NCBI RefSeq assembly: GCF_963576675.1
Contig: NC_088910.1
Span: forward strand, 107,350,807 to 107,414,806
Length of the DNA stretch: 64,000 nucleotides
Reading direction: 5' to 3'
From: Euphorbia lathyris
Taxonomy: Eukaryota; Streptophyta; Magnoliopsida; Malpighiales; Euphorbiaceae
Translations under genes and position numbers: made by a program
The notes under the pieces: model-generated
Told to the model about the DNA's origin: nothing
The model's input: only the letters and a program-made list of their open reading frames with translations
Databases searched by the model: none
Shown here: positions 13,245 to 23,276 of the stretch, piece by piece
Layout: every line of letters begins with the position of its first letter
Numbering within the stretch: position 1 is the first letter of the stretch

Positions 13245-14084
13245 AGTTTCCTTAGGGTATCCAATGAAGAAACATTTATCAGATTTCGAATCTAGTTTGT
13301 CGGACGCAATGCGTTTGACAAAGGCTGAACAACCTCATACTCTCATAAATGAAAACACGGGTTTCCTACCAACGAACAATTCATATGGTGTGGAACTAGC
13401 GGATTTAGTTGGTACTCGATTTAGGGTGAAGAGGGCAGTTTCTAAGGCATAGCCCTAGAACGTCTTTGGAAGTAAGGCCATGCTCATCATGGATCGTACC
13501 ATATCTAATAGGGTACGGTTTCTCCTCTCGGACACACCATTGTGTTGTGGTGTATAGGGAGGTGTTCATTGTGAGCATATCCCACATTCAGTTAGATAAT
13601 TTAGAAAATCATCTGAAAGATATTCGCCACCTCGATCAGATCGAAGCGTCTTTATTTTCTTTCCTAATTGATTTTCTACTTCATTCTTGAAGCATTTGAA
13701 TTTCTCAAAAGCTTCTGACTTGTTCTTCATCAAGTAGATGTAACCATATCGGGTATGGTCATCTATGAAGCTTATGAAGAATCTGAATCCTCCTCTTGCT
13801 TGGACTGACATAGGACCACATACATCTGAATGAATGAGTCCTAGAGTGTCTGATACACGCTCACCTTTATTGCTAAAGGGTGTCTTTGTCATTTTACCTT
13901 TTAAACATGATTCGCATGTTTCCAATGATTCGGGATCGATTGGATCTATAAGCCCATCTGAATGTAGCTTTAGCATGCGTCTCTTGTTTATATGGCCTAA
14001 ACGACAATGCCACAAGTAAGTTGAATTATCTAGCTTATGTCTTTTGGTATCAATTGCAAAAGCAGGAATTTTGTTATCTAACAC
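13245..14084 (-). pseudogene. copia unit 2: integrase with two stop codons
   Basis: The open part (13566-14084) carries LWHCRLGHIN, CESCLKG, HSDVCGP and LRSDRGGEY. It ends at TGA where unit 1 has TGG (after CGICSQ), before the catalytic glutamate. Downstream sequence still encodes the NGVSERRNR region but then meets the same TAG after PKTF that unit 1 has. Unit 2 keeps the four bases deleted in unit 1 near 6479. Confidence 0.87.
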
Positions 14085-14105
14085 ATAAATCCCATTTTGT
14101 GAAAT

Positions 14106-14378
14106 TCATGAAAAATAAAAGATCGAATCTTTATAAAAATTGCAACTCTTGTCTTTTATTGAAATATGAAAAGCCGTCGTCAACAAGGCGGCTAATAGAA
14201 ATAATATTTCTAGATATTCCTGGAATATCCTCAGGCTGCATCCGGTATCAAGTACCAAAAGATTCAGACTGTGAAATTTCAATATAAAACATACCAGATG
14301 TTGAAGTCCCAGCTTCTTCCCCTTTTGCGGAAGGCTAGGTACACCAACAGTTTCTTTTGCAATGCCCGTCTTTACCAC
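14106..14378 (-). pseudogene. copia unit 2: protease remnant with deletion
   Basis: Compared with unit 1 (6530-6950), about 130 bp has been lost and the join is scrambled. The frame keeps VLDTGCS and, further on, the ISIKDKSCNFYKDSIFYF segment. The aspartic protease fold cannot be complete. Confidence 0.75.
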
Positions 14379-15180
14379 AGAAGTGGCACTCTCCTTTGGG
14401 CTTCTTCACTTCCTTTCCCTTAGCTTTGTAGGGCACGACTTTCTTACCTTTCTTGGGATAATTAGGATTGGGATAGCTCCCTTTCCTTTTCTTTGATCCC
14501 TCAATGACAAGAGCCGGTATGGCTTTGCCTTTCTTCATATTGGGCTCAACTGACTTGAGCATATTTGCAAGCTCTTCAAGAGAGGTTTGCAAGTCATTCA
14601 TCTGATAGTTCATAATGAACTGTGAATAACTTTCTGGGAGGGATTGAAGAATTAAGTCTATACTTAATTCGTTATCCATCGCAAATCCAATATTAGAAAG
14701 TTTGGTAATGTAGCCAATCATCTTGACACAATGTGTCATGATAGATGTGCCCTCTTGCAGCCTACTACGATATAGCAACTTGGATATCTCGTAGCGTTCG
14801 CACCTGGTTTGTTTCCCAAACAATTCCTTTAGGTGCATGATGATGGAATAGGCATCCATTTCCTCATGTTGCCTTTGTAATTTCGGTGTCATCGATGCAA
14901 GTATGATACATCCGGCATGATCATCATCAGCCTTATGCTTCTGGTAAGCATCAATTTCCTCAATGGGAGCATCATCAGCAGGGAGAGGGGGTATCGATGT
15001 ATCAAGTACATACCTTATTTTATCGAACTTCAAAACAATTTTGAGGTTACGAAACCAGTCGGTGAAGTTTGAACCATTCAATTTGTTATCGGTAAGAATG
15101 TTTTGCAGATTGGTTTTAGTCATGATTATAAGAGTGGGTTTAATTAAACCTGAGAGTGAGAAAGAGTAAACATATGTCAT
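14335..15180 (-). pseudogene. copia unit 2: gag
   Basis: This 281-residue frame has the same architecture as the gag of unit 1: UBN2-type region, basic stretch, and CCHC knuckle CHFCGKDGHCKRNC. It runs out right after the knuckle in an altered sequence caused by the nearby deletion. By eye it differs from unit 1 gag at roughly one residue in twenty. The start is again the MTKTNLQNIL methionine near 15121. Confidence 0.9.
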
Positions 15181-16722
15181 TCGTTTGCTTTAAAGTATAT
15201 CAATCTAAAATTATAGGCCTTTTAGTTTATTTTAGATTGTTCCCACTATTTTACCAAATTAATAGCCATCCATATTAATTCGAAGAATTTCACAAATCCT
15301 TTAGTGAGCTAGGATCCCAACTCCTGAGATTTCACCTTGAGTTTACTCAACAAGCTAGTCTCATTCATTAGGTAGATTCATGTAATCAATCACATCTTTA
15401 ATGTGATTCCTAGGTTATTGGGTTACTAACCACATTAGTAACTAATATGCTATTCATATTAATCCCAACCGTCTTGCCCATTAGTTTATGACAACATGAG
15501 TTTACTCATCCAATTATCATAATCTAATTTAAGTATTACCCCATATTCATGAAAAATGATTTTCGATAATTCAGGTGTTACCGAAAGGACCCCGAGCTTG
15601 AGTTTACTCAACAACCCAAAGGCCCTCAGCACTGCCGGCTGAATTATAATATTAGGGAGGGGCAACCGATTTTAATAACTTGTTTATTTACTTAACTTTT
15701 TAATGAGGGATTTTATTTTAGGTCTCATAATCTAACTTAGTCTTGATTTGCTTTAGCATACATCAGACACATACATTCACATACATTGGCGTTATGGACA
15801 TATCATCTAAATTATTCCGTCGAGCCAGAGATGGAATAAAAGGGCAAACCTAAGGAAATACTAACTATTACATATTTCTCTTTAGGTCCTCCGTCTTCTC
15901 CATGGCGCCTTGAAATTACATATTAATTTCTATACTACTAAAGAAAACTTCAATTGAATTGAAGGAAATCAGATGAGAGGAGAAATTACAATAGATAGTA
16001 GAAGGCAGGACTCGCAGGCCCTATTTCAAAAATACCAAAAGACTAAAGAGGGTCCAAATATGTCCATAACTCCAAACATGCATAGACTCAATTAAATAAA
16101 TTTAATTGGTTGATTACATAACTATCTTATGTAATATTTATGTTAATCACATTAACATATCAAATTAACTTTCATCCAATTTTACTTCTAATAGTTTCGT
16201 ATCTTTTATATTAATCTTTAGATTAATATAACTATACAAAACTTTAATTATGCACGTCCCAATTATTTTAATTTTAATTCATTTAACATTTTGATTTATA
16301 AACTGGTAAAACAAACTTTTAAACGAATTTTTCATTCGATAATCAAAACAGAAAACTATCAATTTCTGAAACATATATGTATTTAAAATATATATATAAA
16401 TGATTTTAAACATATATATATCAGTTCTAAAACGATTTTTAGAAAATAGGAAAAACTACTATAGATTTCCGTTTTATCTTTAGAATTAATAAAACTGATT
16501 TTATCAATCTAACTATAAAACTAATAGATTTTGTTATAATGATTATCAACCAAAATAATTAGGAACATACGCATAATCTGTTTAATTAATAATTAATTAA
16601 AACTTATTTATCTTTAGAATTAATTAGTCAAAACAATTTGTTAATTAATCCTAACTATAAATATTTATTCAATCCTATTGAAAACTTCTAAATTTTCATT
16701 TATGAAATAACGGATTTAACGA
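15181..16722 (-). other. copia unit 2: 1.5 kb untranslated leader
   Basis: Noncoding sequence, highly similar to the other two leaders. The triple palindrome is at 15337-15350, 15496-15509 and 15598-15611. Confidence 0.85.
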
Positions 16723-16736
16723 TGGCTCTGATACCA
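16723..16736 (-). promoter_or_regulatory. Primer binding site, unit 2
   Basis: Minus-strand TGGTATCAGAGCCA, the initiator tRNA-Met complement, next to LTR3. Confidence 0.93.
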
Positions 16737-16737
16737 T

Positions 16738-18799
16738 TGTTGGAAATTAGGCTAAGGTATAGCAGCGAAAATATAAAATTTTAACCTATTTCCATTTAAC
16801 CACAAGATCCGTTAACCGTTATTTCATATAAAGAAGGATAAGAAGAAATACCTTTTAGAAGTTCTATCTACCGTTGCAAACGAAGTGCCCACAACTTCAA
16901 AAGAGATAGAAACTGTCTACCAATCTGCCCCTATCCGAAACAGACCTTCCAAACCTCCGAACGACAATCCCTTCAGTGGAAACGTGGAAGAATATGTCTA
17001 GAAGCTCCTGTCCAAAAATCGCGATGATCCGACGGTTCAATCTCCGGGAATCCGCGAAATCGTGAACTGACCTGATGTAGGAGTAGTAAAACGAATTTCT
17101 CCCTTTTGTTTGTGTTTCTTCTTCGAGTTTCCAAACACAAAATAAAACACGGGAAGGTTAATTTAGTATCAACCGTTGAATAGCAACCAAAGTAGATTGC
17201 CTCTAATTAATCAACACAAGATCAAGGATAAAAGAAATAGATGAAATCAATTGATCGAACGAAGCCGTAGAGAAATCTCGTCCTCGAACTAGGGGTGTCG
17301 AATTTTCTCTCACTTAGACTAGGTGAATTTCGAAAATCACAAGTAGGGTATGACTTGCTTGGCTTTCGAAAATCTCAAGGGAATGGGTATTTATAATCTC
17401 TTGTATCTAATCCGTAGTTAGATAGAATTAGGTTACTGAATAGGAATTCCATTCGGAATAGAATTCCTAATTATTATCTCACTATATATCTAATATATTA
17501 AGGATAATAATAATAACCTTATTGGATAATAATAGGAGTATATTAATCTAATTAAAACTCCTAACTTAATTATCTCTTAATTAATTTAATTTATATTCCT
17601 AATCTAATTAGGATTAACAAAATCAAATTAATTATTCATGTATATCACTACATGAATTTCGACCCCCTTATGTCCATGGGCCTTATTGGGCTCAATTGGG
17701 CTTCTATCAATTAATTAACATCTATCTCTCTTTTAGGTTCCAAGTCTTATGTGTGATCCATTAGGTTCTTATTGCTTCTAGCCGTATGCAACGTTATTAA
17801 ATTAATTTTCAAAGAATTATATTTAATCTTTGCATAACGGAATGATGTACAGAGTATGTGATTAGCAAGTCCGTAATCATTCCCCCAGAGCTATAAGAAG
17901 ACAGGTTGATTCTGTCGTTAACCTTTCCGTATTAGTTACAGTATAATTCGATCCTTTATCAACTACATCCTTGAACTGAATCTTATGACTATGGGTGATG
18001 TCAAGTCACATATAGCGAGACGTTCGTTTTACTTGTACAGGCCGAGTCAACTCAAAAAGATAGGTTAAGTGAAATCTGTATTTCTTACTCTTAAGCTATC
18101 ACCTTGCAAGGATTTAGAGTCGAGTCTTCCACAAGCGATCCATGGATGTATCTCCCATTTATCGGGAGTGATAAATGCTCAATCCAATATATAACGACTC
18201 CGCAATTACTTCCTGTGATACCCAACGTCTACTGTTCACACCCCAGAGTCATCTCTGTTAAGGATCGTGTTACACCAGAGTCAAAGCATCACATTCCGTA
18301 ATCCAGAATACCAATTAATATTCCTTTGAGTCTGAGGATTAGTTATACCTATTAATACCAATGAGATGAACATGTGACAAAGATGAATCTACCCATCCTG
18401 TTATCTCAAATCGGATCCCCAATCCTAATGAACAACGTTTCATCGGATCTATGTAACTGTCCAGATATCTGTATATATGAAGCTTGTGAGAAGACATTGT
18501 TACATACAAGTCTCAACAGTGATATGTCAATCCCAAACATATCACTTGACTTGGGGTGGTTTTAAGTTTATCAGTTTACTATAAAGTTTTGTCTCACTTC
18601 ATGCTTGTATGAACACTTTATAATCACTTTAAATAAACTTACGGATTTCCTTTTATTAGACTTTATTTGGTGCTTAAAAGGGATTGACGTTATATAGTTA
18701 TAAAACATATATCTCATTAAACAAATGATATAAAGAACAATTCATTTACATTAAGTTTGTATCCTAGAACAATTGTCTATAAGACACTAAACCCCAACA
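16738..18799 (-). repeat. copia LTR3 (2062 bp), outer right LTR of the array
   Basis: This is the 5' LTR of unit 2 and the right end of the array, running TGTTGG to CAACA. The next bases, AATCG, belong to the interrupted Ty3 gag and are the likely right target duplication. A minus-strand TATAAATA is at 17388-17395. A block around 18490 (about 24 bp) present in LTR1 and LTR2 is missing. Confidence 0.94.
17388..17395 (-). promoter_or_regulatory. TATA box of copia LTR3
   Basis: Minus-strand TATAAATA, the only LTR promoter of the array facing unit 2 and read from the outer end. Confidence 0.6.
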
Positions 18800-19615
18800 A
18801 ATCGTGCCACCGTGGATTCCGCAGCAGGTGGTGACCTATTTAGGAAGTCGGCCAGTGAAGCATATGAGCTCATTCACGAGCTCGCAAGGAAAAGCGTACA
18901 GTGGAAAGAAGATCGGCTTGCCGGACCTTCGCGACATCAAACATTCACCGTGGAGAAAGAGGCTCCAAAAAGTTCCATGGCGGAAATTAAAAAAAAACTT
19001 GACGCTTTGATAGCCCAGTTGAGCCTTAACAAAGTTGCACAGGTCCTGATGTGCAATCATTGTGGTGGAGATCATGACGAACTTAATTGCCAAGCCGGTA
19101 GCCCTTTCACCGGCGATACCGAAAATGTAAGTTACATAGGAGGCAATCAAAGGTACAATCCTAACCCGAACTCCTACTCACACCACCACAATAATAATAA
19201 CAGTGGATGGAGGCCTCGGTACCAACACCCTAACTTGTCGTATGGAAATAATAATAATGTATTGAGGCCCCCATCCGACTTTGATCAAGAATATCGGGAA
19301 AATGGGCTAGGGCAATCACAAGCCATGCCCGGTAATCGAAACACTCCACCTCCCAATAATGTGCATGGCCAGTCAGTAACGTCCTTGTTAAAGGATATCT
19401 TAACCCGTCTTGCCGATAGTGAGGTGTTTTGCAGGGACCTTAGCCGCCAGGTAGCCCACTTGAATCGTCAGCAACAGGAAAGGTCGTTAGGAACTTTTCC
19501 GGCAAACACCGAGCAAAACCCGCGGAGCAAAAATAGAGAGTCCGGACAGGCAATAACCCTCCTAAATAGTAGAAGTTCGGGCCCGTCAAGTTCCAACTCG
19601 GACTGTCTGCAGTAA
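18800..19615 (+). pseudogene. Ty3/gypsy gag, C-terminal half, interrupted by the copia array
   Basis: The frame is already open at the array junction and reads NRATVDSAAGG, the conserved gag end of Athila/Tat-type plant Ty3 elements. It then has EAYELIHELARKSVQW, a coiled region, a CX2CX3HX4C knuckle (CNHCGGDHDELNC), an Asn/His-rich low-complexity part, and SGQAITL just before the stop. In autonomous relatives this last motif is followed by protease and RT. Here the frame ends about 20 residues later and no pol is found before the 3' LTR. The N-terminal half of gag lies left of the array, outside the window. Confidence 0.85.
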
Positions 19616-21488
19616 GCCGCCGCATGAGAAAGTCGGGCTACTCCGACTCTAAACATAGCCCCGGTTTGGATTTCTCAAACCCTTTGTATATATGTATCAT
19701 ATCCGTTTGTTCTTTTCTTCGTAGGCACTATCTTTTTAAATTAAAATCAACGAAAAAACAAATCCCATACTAATCCAAATTTCTTACGCGTGGCGTACAC
19801 ACCATCACGCCCCGCGTAGCCGAGTCTCTGGCACTGTTTTTCCATTTCACGCGAAGCGTATGTACCAGTACGCCCCGCGTAGCCAAGTTTCTAATCTTTT
19901 TACTAAGTTCAAATGGATGGCCACGCGGGGCGCCCCTCTAAGCACGCCCCGCGTATCTGAGTCTCTAGCCAAAATTGGCTTAAAACGCACCTCCTACGCG
20001 GGGCGTCTCCTAGGGCACGCCTCGCGTAGGACCTGACCTTCAAGGGTCCTTTTTAACTCCCATCTCTATTTTTGTTTTTGTTTTTTCTTTTCTTTTGTGA
20101 CGTCCTTGGAATAGGCGTCATTTTAATAACGCGGAGGGTCGTGCAACCCCGCACTCATCGTTTGTTTTGCACTAACAAAAACAAAAATAAAAATCAAATA
20201 AACAATAAAATAATTAAACTAATTTATTGATTCTTAAATTTTTCCGACACACTACCCCCCTCGGAAATTAATTAAAAGTTCTGTTATTTGTTCTTAAATA
20301 AAAAGACGTTAACACAAAGGATCGGTTTAAGTAAGAAATTTTAGTCTTAATTCTGAAGTTATAGAATTTATGCAAAGCCTAGGTTCGTACTAAACAAAAG
20401 CACTGAGTCCTAACCCAAAGGTTATATCTATAATGAAATTTAAAAAGGCAATAAAAATGGGATAGTTGAAAATTTGACGAGAACTTGAACGTACACAATT
20501 TAATCCGAAATTTTGTGAGATATTTTTGAGCCTAAAAGAGTTCGTACGAGAACTCTATTTCTTTCATAATTTTTCGAGAACTTTGACTTCACTCGATTCA
20601 TAGAGTTTGCACCTAATACCGGGTTAAGTACACTTATTTTGGTTAAAATGGCAATAGATGATAAAACAAACTCACTTAGTCTAATTATTTTCTTAACTTA
20701 TTTTTCTCGTTTTCATTAACCTCTAGGAAACCCCCTCGAGCCTATTAACCGACTTTTTGTTGTTAATACCCTTTTAACAATTAACCCCTTTTTCCTCTTG
20801 TTTAAATACCAACAAAATCAAATCGCACATGGATTACCCGAAACGAGCCAAGGCCTTGATAAGTAAGCACCATAAGCTTTCGAAATTGTTTTTGTGCCGC
20901 TCTCAAAACAAAAAGAAAAAGAAAAACACAATAAAGAGCAAAAGGCATTCTCAAGCTCCACCCGAGCAATTTCGAGTTATATTTTACGAACTCGCCAAGG
21001 CCAAAATAAAAACACGGTGCGATCATCAAAATGGTGTTTGAACTCGAGTTTCTAAAAATTAACCACTAAAAAGCCACCCACATTACAACCCCCCTCCAGG
21101 TTCATTTTTAATATTGCCTAGACCATAACATAGGTGGAAAAACCCGGATGAAAATGCAAACTCAAAGTGACTTCGAGTAAGTGCAAAGGAGAGTGCAAAA
21201 ACACCGACCCACCAAAATTTGAGCGTAAGAGTGAAATCCCTTGGTGAGGTACTATCGGGTTCTCAAAAGATAATCGACCCCCGTTAATATTGCCTATTAA
21301 ATTTGATCATGGAGGTTTCAAACAAGTTTTGGTCACTCATTTGTTTGCGTAGGTACTTGTCGAAAACTTTGTATAAAACTTTAGCTTCAGAATCACGCAC
21401 TTGGTAAAACCAACCGACGGTTTGTTTCTTAATAATCTCAATCCCTTGTCTTTCGATTTCTTTTACTTGAGGACAAGTAAAACTTTAA
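19616..21488 (+). other. Noncoding region between gag and 3' LTR
   Basis: No pol motifs are seen in any frame. The first 430 bases hold paired GC-rich words (see 19786-20027). A short lysine-rich frame at 20829-21041 (70 residues) resembles nothing I know and may be chance. The end of the region, with TTACTTGAGGACAAG shortly before a purine tract, is typical of the 3' ends of Athila/Tat-type elements. Confidence 0.6.
19786..20027 (+). repeat. Four inverted pairs of an 11-bp GC-rich word, 21-bp offset
   Basis: Words of the form ACGCNNNGCGT start at 19786/19807, 19849/19870, 19923/19944 and 19996/20017. The members of every pair are exactly 21 bp apart start to start. The first member is the G-rich form (such as ACGCGGGGCGT) and the second the C-rich form (ACGCCCCGCGT), so each pair is an inverted repeat around a 10-nt spacer. 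Pair-to-pair distances are 63, 74 and 73 bp. Confidence 0.95.
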
Positions 21489-21490
21489 AG

Positions 21491-21502
21491 TCCGAGGAGG
21501 TT
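21491..21502 (+). promoter_or_regulatory. Polypurine tract of the gag-only Ty3 element
   Basis: The AGTCCGAGGAGG purine-rich run ends two bases before the LTR start TGATACGG. Confidence 0.65.
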
Positions 21503-21739
21503 TGATACGGGCGTTTCATCCCTATCTTTTAGCGTGATTTACGATTTGATTTTAGATGAAATAAATAAGTTTAATTGCAAAAATAGAGTGTTTTAATAAA
21601 ATAATGAAATAAAAATAAATTCCATACTTTCGGTTAATTTTCTTTATTTTTGATTAATTTAGAAAATAAAACATCAAGCTAACTCGGCTCTCGAGAATTG
21701 TATTTCAGGTACGAGCAAGGAGCAAAAATCTTCTGATAT

Positions 21740-22210
21740 ACGCGAGGCGTATCACCCTCCACGCGGGGCGTGGAACACATTGTCAGAAATAATTGCTCAA
21801 TCCGCAGGCACCACGTGGAACTCACCCACTGCCACGCGGGGCATCCTACCTTCCACGCGGGGCGTATGAGCAATGATAAGCAATAATGTCTCAATCATGA
21901 ATGTCAGACTGCAGGATCTTCTAAGTCAACTTTCAAATGTGCGGGGCGTATAACCATGCACGCGGGGCGTGTATGGGAAGTTCTTGAGTCTAAAAGTCCA
22001 GAGACTCACTTACGCGAGGCGTGCTTCAGCTACGCGTGGCGTAAAAGACCCAATTCAAGCAATAAAATCTCAAAAACTCAACCACGCGAGGCGCACCCCA
22101 GTCTACGCGGGGCGTGGTTGAGACAACAAGATCTGGATTTGGTCCACATGCAGGAGATTTCTGACGGAATGGGCAAATATGCGGGGCGTCTCCCACCATA
22201 TGCGAGGCGT
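21740..22210 (+). repeat. Six direct pairs of the 11-bp GC-rich word in U3, 21-bp offset
   Basis: Pair starts are 21740/21761, 21834/21855, 21939/21960, 22012/22032, 22084/22105 and 22179/22200. Five offsets are 21 bp and one is 20 bp. Both members are the G-rich form (ACGCGGGGCGT or a one- to two-base variant), so these pairs are direct, unlike those at 19786-20027. Pair-to-pair distances are 94, 105, 73, 72 and 95 bp. The sequence between pairs is only loosely alike (GCAATAA and TCTCAA words recur). Confidence 0.95.
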
Positions 22211-22289
22211 ATCATGGGAAATCTGTAGAAAATCATGTTCCTCCATTCTTGTATCTTGTGAAATTACAATTCTACCCCTACTTGATGTG

Positions 22290-22297
22290 TATAAATA
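22290..22297 (+). promoter_or_regulatory. TATA box of the gag-only Ty3 LTR
   Basis: TATAAATA lies 80 bp downstream of the last U3 word pair, the expected core promoter position. The paired words therefore occupy the enhancer region. Confidence 0.7.
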
Positions 22298-23276
22298 GGA
22301 GTGACTAGCACTCATTTAGGAAGCTTTCTTTGATATACAAACTCTTGTTATAGATTAAGCTCTTGTTTCATAGTTTTAGATTTTGTTTTTAGGCTTTATA
22401 TAGCTAAACTCTATCACCTTGAGAGCTTGTTCGTTGATTCCGGCATTCCGTCAAAGTTCTGTTCCATCTCCGTTCACCAAGCTCGAGAGCTCCACCTCCA
22501 AGTCCTAAGAGACGGCCTTGAGTCCGGTTAGCTAGCTCCGAGGGTGGATTCTTCCCTTTTCACTTGCTAATTAGCTTGTACTCTTCCTATGTACTAGGCT
22601 TAGTTGTATTTCATATTTACATTCTCCATATTTATAATTTATGATTCATAATCTCTTTTTCTATATATGTGTTGATGTTTGTTACTTGTTTTGATACTCG
22701 TAATTGATTATTGTGTAGGGGAACGCGATTTCCGACGCCATTCGGGCTATCCTTAGGGATTCATATAGGTGTTGCCTTATCGGAAGTGACGCTCCGAAAA
22801 CCGTAGGAATTGACAAACCACGGAACTTACGGGCCCTAATTTCTGGTCCCAAGCATTAGACATGCCTTGACTACGAACCACGTAGTCTAAGTACTTCACG
22901 GGTTGGTCTTACTACACATAGTCGTCATTGCAAGAGTAAATCATTAACCGTATATATATTTGGAGTCATTGTTTGTCATATTTATAACTTATCGCCATCC
23001 GTATCATTTCGTAGAGTTTTTGTTATATAAATTTGTCTCACCGTAGTTAGGAGTAGTTTGTAGTTGTTCCCCGAATCAACTCAAAGTATTCACCGCTTAG
23101 ATAACATATAAAATCGAGTCGTTTAATACTTGTAGTTATAAATCCCGTGGATTCGATACCCGGTCTTAACCGGATTATTACTTGATACGACGGGGTACAC
23201 TTGCCCCTAAGTAGTGGCGTCTAGTAGAGATAGAGCATTTAGGAAGATCACATCCATAGTCATAACGCACTTATCA

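Larger units (their letters stand above)
1..18799 (-). mobile_element. Tandem Ty1/copia array with shared LTRs
   Basis: Three LTRs (1927-3778, 9283-11361, 16738-18799) alternate with two complete internal regions (3779-9282, 11362-16737) and one partial one (1-1926), all on the minus strand. Each internal region runs polypurine tract, pol, gag, long leader and tRNA-Met primer site directly into the next LTR. No target duplication or foreign DNA lies between units, so adjacent units share an LTR. This is the product expected from unequal recombination between LTRs, not from independent insertions. The right end abuts an open Ty3 gag frame at 18800, which the array interrupts. The left end lies outside the window, so copy number and target duplication cannot be read. 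No unit has an intact polyprotein. Confidence 0.93.
18800..23276 (+). mobile_element. Ty3/gypsy element with gag but no pol (3' part)
   Basis: Gag (to 19615), 1.9 kb of noncoding sequence, a polypurine tract (about 21491-21502) and a 1774-bp 3' LTR follow in order. The absence of any protease, RT or integrase motif makes this a non-autonomous gag-only type, or a pol deletion derivative. The 5' LTR and gag start must lie left of base 1. The copia array is inserted in its gag, so this element is older than the array insertion. Confidence 0.75.
21503..23276 (+). repeat. 3' LTR of the gag-only Ty3 element (1774 bp)
   Basis: It starts TGATACGGGCG after the polypurine tract and ends ACTTATCA, giving matching TGATA/TATCA-like ends. 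It contains a U3 with six pairs of the 11-bp word (21740-22210), a TATA box at 22290 and a long R-U5. I have no second LTR to compare it with, so the right boundary rests on the terminal dinucleotides and on similarity in style to plant Ty3 LTR ends. Confidence 0.7.

Noticed and set aside
20829..21041. Lysine-rich 70-codon frame in the gag-only Ty3 element
   Set aside because: Low-complexity, no recognisable domain, and in a noncoding region. It is mentioned there but not called as a gene.
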